From an uncultured bacterium (GTDB lineage Bacteria; Bacillota; Clostridia; Oscillospirales; Ruminococcaceae), in contig CAJMSD010000003.1 of the NCBI GenBank assembly GCA_905215965.1, positions 124,001-188,000 on the forward strand: a DNA stretch of 64,000 nt. Direction: 5' to 3'. The notes under the pieces were generated by a model. That model saw only the letters and a list, made by a program, of their open reading frames with translations, was not told the DNA's origin and searched no databases. Below, one piece after another: positions 25,801-33,513 of this stretch. Within the stretch, counting starts at the first letter, position 1. Each line of letters starts with the position of its first letter. The translations under genes and the position numbers were made by a program.

Positions 25801-25848
25801 TGCCATAATGCCCGAAAGCAGCGCGGCACATAATTTCTTAAATCGCAT
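22843..25848 (-). CDS. GH98 endo-xylanase-type enzyme with CBM35-like module and dockerin
   Basis: 1001 residues. Signal peptide to about residue 43; GH98 catalytic module from about 46 (MRRPCDPEHPMLIVHIDTWN, DPAKIIAAIPEDIKPYCVFN, FIGFNYSEQFWGFE) with its beta-rich C-terminal part to about 640; a CBM6/35-like module at about 650-785 (YEGEFFDVKNVEGYVQN ... SLYIDNFTVDG); a ~140-residue beta module of unknown kind; and a type I dockerin at about 935-1001 (GDVNADGKFNVSDAVLLQKW, DDRLNASDLCLMKKML). GH98 members include blood-group endo-beta-galactosidases and endo-xylanases active on decorated xylan; the GH30/CE1 neighbour favours xylan. Start fixed by AGGAGG. Promoter carries the 44-base element shared with the GH30 gene. 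Confidence 0.88.
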   Translation of the reverse strand: MRFKKLCAALLSGIMAAGAMTAALPGSSGLFQTNDIAITAEAAGTMRRPCDPEHPMLIVHIDTWNTADPAKIIAAIPEDIKPYCVFNVSMSINWSNDTHEWLMTQDGYELAKSWLKTCSDEGVWCMVQPASGAQCHLPDYDSSGKIVNFPNKDEFIAHADDDYENTIYAEFFRDYPGFIGFNYSEQFWGFETADFPITPIQRYQHFAKLLKLCNKYGGYLNINWCANYWSAPLNPIAMLKRCPEWKNACENYSENLQLEEKYTQTSFIEDVESEVLGAYLSGYCGNFGVRYDETGWTDSGYTGTGQATKDQYRPITGLPIHAERMILNGATIIDGPELVWADDFGETWGGKKDSEGYSCRDWYTRDQYVNPTLNFFSKIVDGTYRIPTRQEVIDRTQFVVIQDVSSGSDHDKYSTYPTLFEGLYRMSDDGNLDKNRNLFKSTGRYPTIPTVYALRDDTAKTFKYQLKQSQLSSRWSSISAKQDEFNKVFVSDAAANCYAGRYNNTWVTYNNNKDGSNCGALLNLKYNTCKTLDVNFNAYGNAIINEYGDHIDIYANNFDNKAQTTLKTDTFKVNGCTSQPTYTAKDTGRNQTKSEITESYSDGTYTLTVKHNGPVEISIKCSGNETGKSANYNKASVKSIEQPAFYTGTRQYEGEFFDVKNVEGYVQNACKSGVTGIQGQGFLKFGTNASAAAKDTVKTRKSGEFTLNLRYSSTADINNVDLYVNGSKVETMKLGSTNGYSSWKTYSKKITLKEGENKIEFKANSALPSSLYIDNFTVDGDFGDSIAPPVPEPISGKLIKNLVVKDTENAADWSIDYNFGAGSKLYGDRDLICASSCEFADGTEYIKSACDSKLNTGDLAEFEAAADMYVYVAMDNRVPAELTPWLNDWTKTNAQITSSNEVIFTLYQKKVKSADKITLGTNGGLGNSANYIVFASTSLPVIKGDVNADGKFNVSDAVLLQKWLLAVPDTKLADWKAGDLCEDDRLNASDLCLMKKMLFNN

Positions 25849-25923
25849 AAAAATTCCTCCTGTCGTTTCTTACATTTTAAAAAAATTGTTCTTAATATTG
25901 GTATTTTCACCTTTGATAGTTAT

Positions 25924-25993
25924 ATTATAACGGCTTTTAGCAAGAAAAATCAACTCACAAAGCGCACTAAAGGTGGATAAAACGATTATTTTT
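25924..25993 (-). promoter_or_regulatory. GH98 promoter with shared 44-base operator
   Basis: Minus-strand -35 TTGATT (25948-25953), 18-base spacer, -10 TATAAT (25924-25929). Directly upstream of and overlapping the -35 is a 44-base element (25950-25993) containing TCAACTCACAA, CGCACTA, GGTGGATAAAACG and TTATTTTT in plus orientation. 39 of 44 bases match the element at 31292-31335 before the GH30 gene. The geometry is that of an activator site. Confidence 0.8.
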
Positions 25994-25995
25994 GA

Positions 25996-26024
25996 TTGAC
26001 AAATCATGCAGCATAAGATATAAT
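25996..26024 (+). promoter_or_regulatory. promoter of the AraC-type sensor regulator
   Basis: Consensus TTGACA (25996-26001), 17-base spacer, TATAAT (26019-26024). The shared operator ends two bases upstream of this -35, so the same protein bound there could also control its own gene. Confidence 0.75.
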
Positions 26025-26059
26025 AAAAGTAACAGAATAACAGCTTTTGGAGGTATAAA

Positions 26060-28201
26060 ATGAAAAGCAGACCTATCTATGGTGTGATCGCCGCACAAGT
26101 TGCCGATATTGAGCAACGTGAAATACTTTCCGGTATCATTGAAACGGCACAGAAGCTGAATATAGATATTGCCGTTATCTCCAACATCTATAATCCCAAT
26201 GAAACAGCAGAAGTCCTGAAAACAGAAAATCAGATTTACAACTTCATTTCGTCCGACGAGCTGGACGGATTTATTTTAATATCGGAATCAATTATCAATA
26301 CGGAGCTGCAAACGCTGATTTTTGAAAACTTGCTGAAAAGGAAAAACATTCCTCTTATTGTGATAGGAATGCCACTTATGGATTTCAATATGTTTGATTC
26401 TTGTTTTATCAATACAAGTGATGAACAGGATGTCGAAGATATTACGGATCACCTGATCGACGTTCACGGATTTACTGATATCCATATTCTTACGGGATAT
26501 GACTTTTTAGACGCGTCACATAAGCGCATTGACGGTTACAAGGCTTCGCTTGAAAAGCATGGACTTTCTTTTAATGAGGAAAAAGTGTTTTTCGGCGATT
26601 TCTGGTATAATTCGGGAAATTCACAGGCTGAAAAGTATCTCAGCGGCAAGCTTGCGTTTCCGGAAGCTATTATCTGCTGCAATGACTATATGGCTTACGG
26701 AATGCTCGACACTTTTATGGAGCACGATACGGCAATTCCCGAAAAGCTTACGATAGTCGGCTACGAATTCATTCACGGACGCAGAAATCATACTCCGCTG
26801 CTGACCACGTTTCGGCGCAACAGAAAGGAACTCGGCAGACAAGCGGTGAAAATGCTTACTCAGAAACTGAAAACAGGAGAATTCGGAGATGTTACGATTC
26901 CAAAGGGACATCTGGTTTATGGAAACACTTGCAGCTGCGGTACTAAGCATGACGATATCAAGCAGGAGATCATTGAAGCTCGGACAAAAGCTACCTATGA
27001 CTTTCTGAATCTGTTCAGCCAGTTTGAGCATCGGCTTAATGAATGCAGAAATATCGATGAATTTGTAGCGCGCTGCTGGGACTTTCAGTATATGATACGC
27101 AATGTCGGCAAGCTCTATATGTGCCTTTACGACAATTGGTACAGCAGCGAACCCAATACCGAAAATATTATCGGGTATAATTTACTTTTTCATGAAGAAC
27201 CGATATATTTTCACAAGGATAAGTTTTCCTGCCTGTTTCATGAATCGGCTGCGCCCTATTATCTATGTCCGCTGTTTTTAGGCGACCGAGAGCTTGGCAT
27301 CGTTGTACTGCGGTTTGATTCGCCTGATACATACGACCATATTTTCAGAAATTGGCTGAAATCCCTTTCAAACGGTCTTGAATTCCTGCGTATGAAAAAT
27401 GACATTCAATTTTTGATCGAATGTCAGAATATTGCTGAACAACGCGATACTCTGACAGGTATGCTCAATGAAAAAGGCTTTAAAAATGCTTTTGCCTCAG
27501 CAGATAAAAATGATCTTTGCCTGGTTGGATTTCAGATCTGTCTGTTTAAAGATCTATCGTTCATAAAGGAAAAAGAGAAAATCGGCGCCATTGCCGACGT
27601 GGCAAAATGTATGTTTGAATTTTGCGGGAATAACGACATTTGCGCAAGAATTGAAAATGATATATGCCTGTGTATTTTAAACAGCAAAACGCCGCCGGAA
27701 ATCCTTGAGGACAGGCTATGTTCATTTTTATATCAGCATAAGATCTATATGGGATTATACGATATGGATTCTTTTGTGTGCTGTGCGCTTTCCTGCAATA
27801 TGATGTCTTATCCCGAGATCATGTCGGAATTTAAGAAACTCCTCGCCAAAAAAACAAAATCAATTTTCGACCGCCGCATTGCCAAGCATTATTCCGATCT
27901 TATTAACCTGCGAACTTATATTTACAAAAATCCGGAGGATACTTTTGACATGGATAAAATATACAGCCTGTTTGAAAGCAGCGTCGGTCACCTTCGTTTG
28001 CTCTATAAGAAATGCTTCGGCATCAGCTTGCTTCAGGACTGCATTTCTGCCCGTATGGCGAAAGCGAAATATCTTCTGATGACTACATCGATGAATTTTG
28101 CGGATATCGCGGAGGAATGCGGTTATTCCGATAATAAATATTTTATGCGTCAGTTTGCGGCAGAGACCGGTATGACAGCAGGAAAATATAAAACTATCTA
28201 A
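26060..28201 (+). CDS. hybrid regulator: LacI/PBP-like sensor, degenerate GGDEF-like domain, AraC helix-turn-helix
   Basis: 713 residues, start supported by TGGAGG. Residues about 7-290 are a periplasmic-binding-protein-like sugar sensor (YGVIAAQVADIEQREILSG, DGFILISES, EAIICCNDYMAYGMLDTF, LTIVGYEF) without an N-terminal LacI head. About 455-590 resemble a GGDEF domain entry (RDTLTGMLNEKGF), but no GG(D/E)EF active site is visible, so cyclic-di-GMP synthesis is unlikely. About 635-713 hold AraC-type helices (ARMAKAKYLLMTTSMNFADI, ECGYSDNKYFMRQFAAETGM). Placed between and divergent from GH98, and followed by convergent GH30; probable activator of both through the shared 44-base element. Confidence 0.88.
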   Translation: MKSRPIYGVIAAQVADIEQREILSGIIETAQKLNIDIAVISNIYNPNETAEVLKTENQIYNFISSDELDGFILISESIINTELQTLIFENLLKRKNIPLIVIGMPLMDFNMFDSCFINTSDEQDVEDITDHLIDVHGFTDIHILTGYDFLDASHKRIDGYKASLEKHGLSFNEEKVFFGDFWYNSGNSQAEKYLSGKLAFPEAIICCNDYMAYGMLDTFMEHDTAIPEKLTIVGYEFIHGRRNHTPLLTTFRRNRKELGRQAVKMLTQKLKTGEFGDVTIPKGHLVYGNTCSCGTKHDDIKQEIIEARTKATYDFLNLFSQFEHRLNECRNIDEFVARCWDFQYMIRNVGKLYMCLYDNWYSSEPNTENIIGYNLLFHEEPIYFHKDKFSCLFHESAAPYYLCPLFLGDRELGIVVLRFDSPDTYDHIFRNWLKSLSNGLEFLRMKNDIQFLIECQNIAEQRDTLTGMLNEKGFKNAFASADKNDLCLVGFQICLFKDLSFIKEKEKIGAIADVAKCMFEFCGNNDICARIENDICLCILNSKTPPEILEDRLCSFLYQHKIYMGLYDMDSFVCCALSCNMMSYPEIMSEFKKLLAKKTKSIFDRRIAKHYSDLINLRTYIYKNPEDTFDMDKIYSLFESSVGHLRLLYKKCFGISLLQDCISARMAKAKYLLMTTSMNFADIAEECGYSDNKYFMRQFAAETGMTAGKYKTI

Positions 28202-28205
28202 TATC

Positions 28206-28252
28206 GTAAAACAGACCCGTCTTCATGCTAAGTGAAAACGGGTCTGTTTTGA
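28206..28252 (+). terminator. intrinsic terminator
   Basis: AAAACAGACCCGT ... ACGGGTCTGTTTT stem followed by a T-rich stretch; symmetric enough to serve both strands. Confidence 0.8.
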
Positions 28253-28387
28253 TTTGCCCTCTTACATTGGAATAGGATAGCCGAAAGGATATATACTTGC
28301 TCACGCCACGCTATCCTGTGGAGCGAGATTCTAAATTATTTATGTAATGACCGCTGTGCTGAAATGTGCAGAACCAGCTGCAGCGGA

Positions 28388-31213
28388 TTACGCCTTGAAA
28401 ATATAACGGATAAAATTATACATATGCGGTCTTATTGTCTTGCCGCCGTGATCTCCGCCTGTTACATAATGCCATATATGATCGACGCCGTTTGCGTTCA
28501 GCGTATCATGATATCCTGCCGGAGTTGAGTAGATCAGGGTATCGTCAGAACCTGCGCTGATAAACAGCATATACGGTTCGGTTTCGCCGAATTTAAGATT
28601 TTCAGGCTGTATCTGATCGGTGGTAAGACCCGGTGCAGGACACATTGCACCGACATATCCAAAGAGGTCGGGTCTTGAAAATCCGATGAAAAGCGATTCT
28701 CTGCCGCCCATTGAAAACCCGGTTATAGCCGTATTATCTCTTCCGGTTTTTATCGAGTAATGCGACTCCATATAAGGCATAATCTCTTTTGTAAGTTCGT
28801 TAATAAAATTGTCGTAAGCCTTATTATTCTTGTCATTGAGTCCGTCGCATTTATCCTGAGTGTCACTTGCGTAAATGTCAGGAAAAACCACGATCATATC
28901 TTCGGCTTCGTCTGACGCTACTGCATTGCCTATTATCTGGCGCAGGCGGAGAGAAGCATCGCCTTTGTCAAGAAGCGCGTCCTCGTCTCCCCAATATCCG
29001 TGAAGCACATAGAGTACGGGATATTTTTTGCTTGTTGTATAATTGGCAGGAAGCAGAACGTTAACGTTCTTTGTCCTGCCGCCGCAGACCTCTGAGGTAA
29101 AGGAAATTTTTTCGTATGTTCCGTACTGCGTTCCACCGTTTTCAGCAGTCGCATCGGAGGATTCAAATTCCGTAACAGACGCGGCAACCTTTGCCATATA
29201 TTCTTTCGGAGAAGTTTTTACCGTATTGGTATTTTCCACAAGTTCACGCTTCATAAGACAAAAATCAAACACATCGAGCCTATTATCTTCACACAAGTCC
29301 CCTGCTTTCCAGTTTGCAATATACGTATTTGGAACAGCAAGCAGCCATTTTTGGAGAACGACCGCGTCTTCCGCATTAAACGCTCCGTCCGCATTGATAT
29401 CACCACGGATATAAGTAATTCCCTTCGGCCCGTCAATGACTGTTCCGGCTGCTGCACCTATCGCTTCGTCTATATAAAAATTATTGCTTCCGCTTTCGGT
29501 TTCCACATATATGATAAAATCCTTTCCGTTCTCAGGCAGCGTAAAGCCTGTATTTGCAAGCTGTACATAGTTTCCGCTTATCGTCTGAGCTGCTGCAATA
29601 TTTGCATATTTGGTATCGCCGTTTGAATCGGTATACTGCAATGACAGCTTAAATCTCTGAGAAGCATCGCCGTCAAGGTATTCCGCACATACGCTGAAGC
29701 TGTAAGTCTCCCCTGCTTTGAAAGCTTTTTTATCGAGCGCTTTCTGTGCTCCGTTCCATGATTTTTCCCTGTTCTGAACGAGCAGAGCTTCTGTTCCCTG
29801 ATAGGGAGTACGTCCGCTGAGTGTAACGTCTGACGCTCCATGTCCCGTCCAGTCGGATATGCCGTCCTCAAATGTATCGTGGAAATAATAGCCGTTCTCG
29901 TCAGGCTCGACAATTTCAGGACTGCCGTCCAGCGTAATAATAAACGTAGAAACGCTCTTTGCAGGAAGCTGCGCATTGAAACCGCTTCCGGAGTAATTCA
30001 TGTCGAGCGTGGCAGCAAGATTTTCATTTGCAGAGGTACGGTAACGGTCAACATCGGCAATGTTCTGTCCGATATCAAATATCTGGTTATATTCCGTATC
30101 GCTTTTGTTTATCGCTACAACAGCAACCTGATCTTTATCATTTTTATATGCGGAAATATAGACGTTATCGGCAGGCTGTTCTGTTGCTTCAACGCGGATA
30201 TCTCCCGGACGGACAAATTTGCTGTACTGAGCCATACAGTAGCCGCGCTTGCTTATCGTGCCGTCCTCTTTCAGCGGACCGTAGCTTCGGCGGATATACC
30301 ACCATACATAAGCGCTCATGTTGCCGACTACAAGACCGTTATGGATATTTTCGGAAACGTCCAGCGCCATTGGCCACAGGTCGGCATCATTTTTGGAATC
30401 GGTGTAGACCTCGGTCATCCAGATCGGTTTGCCGCAGTTTTCCAGTGCAGGGAAATCCATCCATGCTCTTTGCGTTCCGTAGAAATGAGTTCCGAACAGG
30501 TCGCAGTTTGCAAACGCCTTTGAATTGTTCATGATCTTTGTGTAAAACTTCTTACCGCCGTCTGCCACCCATGATGCGTTCTCCGGAGCATACTGAAATG
30601 ATTCGGGCGACATAACTCTTGTGCTTGTTATCTTATTGGCATAATCGGCAAGAAATTTCGTTGTTTCGTCTGTCGACCAGACAGTCCACTCAGAAGCGTA
30701 ATCAGGTTCGTTCTGCACGGAAACCGCATACAGATCAACTCCCTGACTTTTCATATAACTGCCGAAATTATTCAGGTGCTCAGCGTAGGCTGCGTAATTT
30801 GATTCCGGAAGATGAAGCTTTCCGCTGCTGCCGCCAGATTCTGCCAGATTTGCAGGCGGCTCCCAAGGGGAAGCAAACACGGTCACATCATGCTCCGAAG
30901 CATATTTAGCAGTCGGGACAGCCTTATTCCACTGATTGCTGTCGGGATTTACAAAAATTCTGAGAATGCTGAATCCCAGCTCGTCATTACCGTTCCCGAA
31001 CACCTTCTGCCGCTGTGCTTCTGTCAGGTCTTTACCTGTCCATTCCGGATGATTCATGCCGCCGAAGCCGTCTATCGTCTGGTATTCCGTATCAATATCG
31101 ATTTTGCAGACGTCCGCAGCGTTCGCTTCGACAGGCGGAACGATTGACAGTGTACCGAGCAGGACTGTTCCTCCAAGCAGGACGGACAAAACAGCCCTGA
31201 ATTTTTTAATCAT
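28388..31213 (-). CDS. GH30 xylanase - CBM22-like - dockerin - CE1 esterase
   Basis: 941 residues. Signal peptide (1-33, ANA-A cleavage); GH30 at about 36-425 with IDGFGGMNHPEW, acid/base SVQNEPDYASEW and nucleophile IWMTEVYT, the pattern of subfamily 8 glucuronoxylanases; a CBM22/CBM4_9-like sandwich at about 440-590 (FEDGISDWTGHGASDVTLSG ... NNFYIDEAIG); an internal type I dockerin at about 600-665 (GDINADGAFNAEDAVVLQKW); and a C-terminal CE1-type esterase at about 690-941 with LYVLHGYWGDE, nucleophile GFSMGGRESL (Ser near 835) and His in GGDHGGK. It would cut xylan backbone and remove feruloyl or acetyl groups within one cellulosomal chain. Shares a promoter element with the GH98 gene. Confidence 0.93.
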   Translation of the reverse strand: MIKKFRAVLSVLLGGTVLLGTLSIVPPVEANAADVCKIDIDTEYQTIDGFGGMNHPEWTGKDLTEAQRQKVFGNGNDELGFSILRIFVNPDSNQWNKAVPTAKYASEHDVTVFASPWEPPANLAESGGSSGKLHLPESNYAAYAEHLNNFGSYMKSQGVDLYAVSVQNEPDYASEWTVWSTDETTKFLADYANKITSTRVMSPESFQYAPENASWVADGGKKFYTKIMNNSKAFANCDLFGTHFYGTQRAWMDFPALENCGKPIWMTEVYTDSKNDADLWPMALDVSENIHNGLVVGNMSAYVWWYIRRSYGPLKEDGTISKRGYCMAQYSKFVRPGDIRVEATEQPADNVYISAYKNDKDQVAVVAINKSDTEYNQIFDIGQNIADVDRYRTSANENLAATLDMNYSGSGFNAQLPAKSVSTFIITLDGSPEIVEPDENGYYFHDTFEDGISDWTGHGASDVTLSGRTPYQGTEALLVQNREKSWNGAQKALDKKAFKAGETYSFSVCAEYLDGDASQRFKLSLQYTDSNGDTKYANIAAAQTISGNYVQLANTGFTLPENGKDFIIYVETESGSNNFYIDEAIGAAAGTVIDGPKGITYIRGDINADGAFNAEDAVVLQKWLLAVPNTYIANWKAGDLCEDNRLDVFDFCLMKRELVENTNTVKTSPKEYMAKVAASVTEFESSDATAENGGTQYGTYEKISFTSEVCGGRTKNVNVLLPANYTTSKKYPVLYVLHGYWGDEDALLDKGDASLRLRQIIGNAVASDEAEDMIVVFPDIYASDTQDKCDGLNDKNNKAYDNFINELTKEIMPYMESHYSIKTGRDNTAITGFSMGGRESLFIGFSRPDLFGYVGAMCPAPGLTTDQIQPENLKFGETEPYMLFISAGSDDTLIYSTPAGYHDTLNANGVDHIWHYVTGGDHGGKTIRPHMYNFIRYIFKA

Positions 31214-31266
31214 ATAAATCTCTCCTTATAGCGATATTAAAAGTCAAGTTCGCATTTCTTACAATA

Positions 31267-31335
31267 AGTATATACGATCTGCAAATCCATTTCAACTCAC
31301 AATACGCACTATTGGTGGATAAAACGTTTATTTTT
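31267..31335 (-). promoter_or_regulatory. GH30 promoter with shared 44-base operator
   Basis: Minus-strand -35 TTGAAA (31290-31295), 17-base spacer, -10 TATACT (31267-31272). The element at 31292-31335 matches the GH98 element in 39 of 44 bases and has the identical position against the -35. The remaining ~180 bases up to the next gene hold no recognised feature. Confidence 0.8.
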
Positions 31336-31518
31336 CAAAAAATTTTCGGGCGGTTTTATAATAAATATTACTTATACAGTTTTCAAGATGCAATTTTACC
31401 TTTTTCAAGAAGAAACAGCCGCACAGTGAATCAGAACAACAATAGCCCGAAATCGCTGTCACGGCTGGAAATCTATCGGCAGACGAGGAATGCTTTGAAA
31501 GCATGATCCACAACTGAA

Positions 31519-31965
31519 TTACCAGCCATACCATTCATAATGAGTGAAATGTAACCTTTCTGGAAGGTTGCCAATATATCGTGCATTATGTATATCCAAC
31601 CAGTACTTCGGATAGCAGTCTTTCATACACTGCTTATTGTGATTGAGCTTTTCTCGCATAAAATAAATAAGGGTCTTTTCTGCACTATCAATCAATTCGT
31701 TTCGATATTGGGTTGTGATGTTCCGTGGAAAAACAACGGATCCAAGCCGCACCTGGATTACACCTCGGTAATTACCGACCCAATTTTTCCTATGTGATTC
31801 CAGTCGGCTTTTGAAATTATATGCGGTCTTTCCAATATACAAATCAGAGATGTTACCTCCAAAATTACGAGTGATATAATACAATCCAATATCACTCATT
31901 CGTTCATCATAAACGATGCTGTTTATATCCATCGGATATGACCATTCAATTATGATTTTACGCAT
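31519..31965 (-). CDS. GIY-YIG domain protein
   Basis: 148 residues. The fold signature is visible as IGLYYITRNFGGNISDLYIG (GLY...YIGKT variant of GIY-YIG) followed by RLESHRKNW with the conserved Arg, and a distal Glu candidate in DSAEKTLIYF. It is a small stand-alone nuclease-like protein; such proteins are often mobile or orphan. No ribosome binding site of note: TAAGAGGTATAAA precedes the ATG. No partner gene, role unknown. Confidence 0.75.
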   Translation of the reverse strand: MRKIIIEWSYPMDINSIVYDERMSDIGLYYITRNFGGNISDLYIGKTAYNFKSRLESHRKNWVGNYRGVIQVRLGSVVFPRNITTQYRNELIDSAEKTLIYFMREKLNHNKQCMKDCYPKYWLDIHNARYIGNLPERLHFTHYEWYGW

Positions 31966-32115
31966 ATTTTATACCTCTTATTTTCCCTGAATTCTATTTT
32001 CATTATATCATTTTCAAGTGAAAAAGTCAATTTTAGGAAAGTAGGCGATACAATGTTTTTTCAATCTCATTTTAGAAAATCAAAGCAACGACCAAATCAA
32101 CATTGCAACAGAAAT

Positions 32116-32478
32116 CTACCTCGTCAGACGTTCAATAGCTTCATTCTCTGTGCTGACGAAGAACACATCCTTTCCGTTGTTGCTTTCATAGATAAAGTCT
32201 TTCAAGGCTTTGCTTGTATACTTTGAATAATCGCCGTATATTGCGATACGTGCTCCGTAATTGATGAACTTTTGGAGAATTTCACCTGCAAGACAAGTGC
32301 TTAATATAAAGAAATCTTCCGTGATCAATTCCTTGCCGATCGCAATATTTTTCGTTTCCGCTTCGTAATTTACAGTCATAAGCAGGTCAAGTGCCGACTG
32401 CACATTGGTGATAATTTTTTCAGAGCTATTTACTATAGCGCAAACTTTATTGTTTTTTTCAATTTTAGTGATCTTCAT
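32116..32478 (-). CDS. DUF4180 domain-containing protein
   Basis: 120 residues: KNNKVCAIVNSSEKIITNVQ, ALDLLMTVNYEAETKNIAIG, FFILSTCLAGEILQKFINYG and RIAIYGDYSKYTSKALKDFI match DUF4180, a family of unknown function frequently encoded with MerR or XRE regulators. Its start overlaps the end of the XRE gene by 14 bases, indicating coupled expression. Confidence 0.85.
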   Translation of the reverse strand: MKITKIEKNNKVCAIVNSSEKIITNVQSALDLLMTVNYEAETKNIAIGKELITEDFFILSTCLAGEILQKFINYGARIAIYGDYSKYTSKALKDFIYESNNGKDVFFVSTENEAIERLTR

Positions 32479-33088
32479 TTTGAGTTCTCCTGTTATTAAT
32501 ACGCCTTATATCCTGATACAACAGTCCGCATTTATTACAGTACCAGATAATTCGTCCGCTTCTGTAGGACGGCAGGCTGAGCTGCAAATTCCACTCGGGA
32601 TACTGCTTGAAGATCATAGCCGTGCTGTCGTTGACGTATGCGACAAACGAGATGTAGTGATCCTTTGTCATGGAATGATTTGAAGAAATATACCATTCTC
32701 CGTGCATATCCTCTATAGAGAGCTTTTCGTTTTCTTCTGCCTTTCGAGCTTCAAGAGCGGACAGCTTTTTTCCGCAGCAGGATATACTTGCTTCCGACGT
32801 GGAAGTAATAACGTTGCCGCAATCGGGACAAACATAGAATTTCAGTTTTTTCATATTACCGTTCTCGCTTTCTTTCCGGTCAAATTCACCGTTTAAAATA
32901 GTCTGCAGATCAACTTGAAATATTGCGGCAAGCTCCGTAAGAATCGAAATATCAGGACAGCCATTTCCTGTTTCCCATTTCGATACAGCTTTATCGCTGA
33001 CATTGATCTGTTCTGCAAGCTGCTTTTGCGTAAGCTTGTTTTTCGTCCGCAGCAAGCGTATCAGCTCGCCTGTTTTCATCTGATCCAT
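32465..33088 (-). CDS. XRE-family regulator with zinc-ribbon/desulfoferrodoxin-like C-terminal domain
   Basis: 207 residues if started at ATG 33088 (MDQMKTGELIRLLRTKNKLT), the usual family start; ATG 33106 would add six residues. Residues 5-60 are an XRE helix-turn-helix (LTQKQLAEQINVSDKAVSKW). About 75-110 hold CPDCGNVI and CCGKKLSALE, two zinc-ribbon half-sites as in a class of Firmicute XRE proteins. The rest is a beta-rich domain with HYISFVAYV and a late CNKCG. Operon with DUF4180; probable autoregulator of that pair. Confidence 0.85.
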   Translation of the reverse strand: MDQMKTGELIRLLRTKNKLTQKQLAEQINVSDKAVSKWETGNGCPDISILTELAAIFQVDLQTILNGEFDRKESENGNMKKLKFYVCPDCGNVITSTSEASISCCGKKLSALEARKAEENEKLSIEDMHGEWYISSNHSMTKDHYISFVAYVNDSTAMIFKQYPEWNLQLSLPSYRSGRIIWYCNKCGLLYQDIRRINNRRTQNEDH

Positions 33089-33449
33089 TATATCAACCCA
33101 TTTCAAATTATTTTTGCAGTTCTCAGTGTGATTTTATTATACAACTGAACAGAAATAATGTCAATCCACGCTCCGTAGAGTTGTAAATGCTCCGTTTTGT
33201 CCGAATAATTATTTCGCAGCTTCCTTAAAAAATCAATTCTCAGAGCTGAATCCATATAACAGGACAAGCTCCGTCATACTCGCTCACCGCCTTTTATTCC
33301 GAGTATTTCTGTAATGATTTGAATATTCTTCATATTCTCGACCTCATTCTATAAGGTGACAAAATACTCGGCTTTAAATGCAAAACCGTTGAATAAGAAG
33401 AAATGTTCACGAAAAATTTATATTTTACTTAAAAAATAGACAATTTCTA
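33089..33449. other. non-coding region before the giant secreted protein
   Basis: About 360 bases. A 19-codon minus-strand frame (33274-33333, MKNIQIITEILGIKGGERV) has GAGGT eight bases upstream and could be a leader peptide or the end of a lost gene; nothing else was recognised. Confidence 0.35.
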
Positions 33450-33478
33450 TTGACTTTAGCAGATTAAAATGTTATAAT
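33450..33478 (+). promoter_or_regulatory. sigma-A promoter of the giant secreted protein
   Basis: TTGACT (33450-33455), 17-base spacer, TATAAT (33473-33478), 36 bases before the ATG. Confidence 0.75.
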
Positions 33479-33513
33479 AAAATATACTTTTTGTAAAGAA
33501 TTGGAGGAAAATT

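Noticed and set aside
27430..27830. Active diguanylate cyclase in the AraC hybrid regulator
   Set aside because: Only the opening motif is GGDEF-like; no GGDEF or GGEEF active site is visible.
29840..30523. 227-codon plus-strand frame inside the GH30 gene
   Set aside because: Opposite a well-supported GH30 catalytic domain; no start context and no family features.
33274..33333. 19-codon minus-strand frame MKNIQIITEILGIKGGERV as a gene
   Set aside because: It has a plausible GAGGT site but no detectable partner or family, so I only mention it within the intergenic entry.
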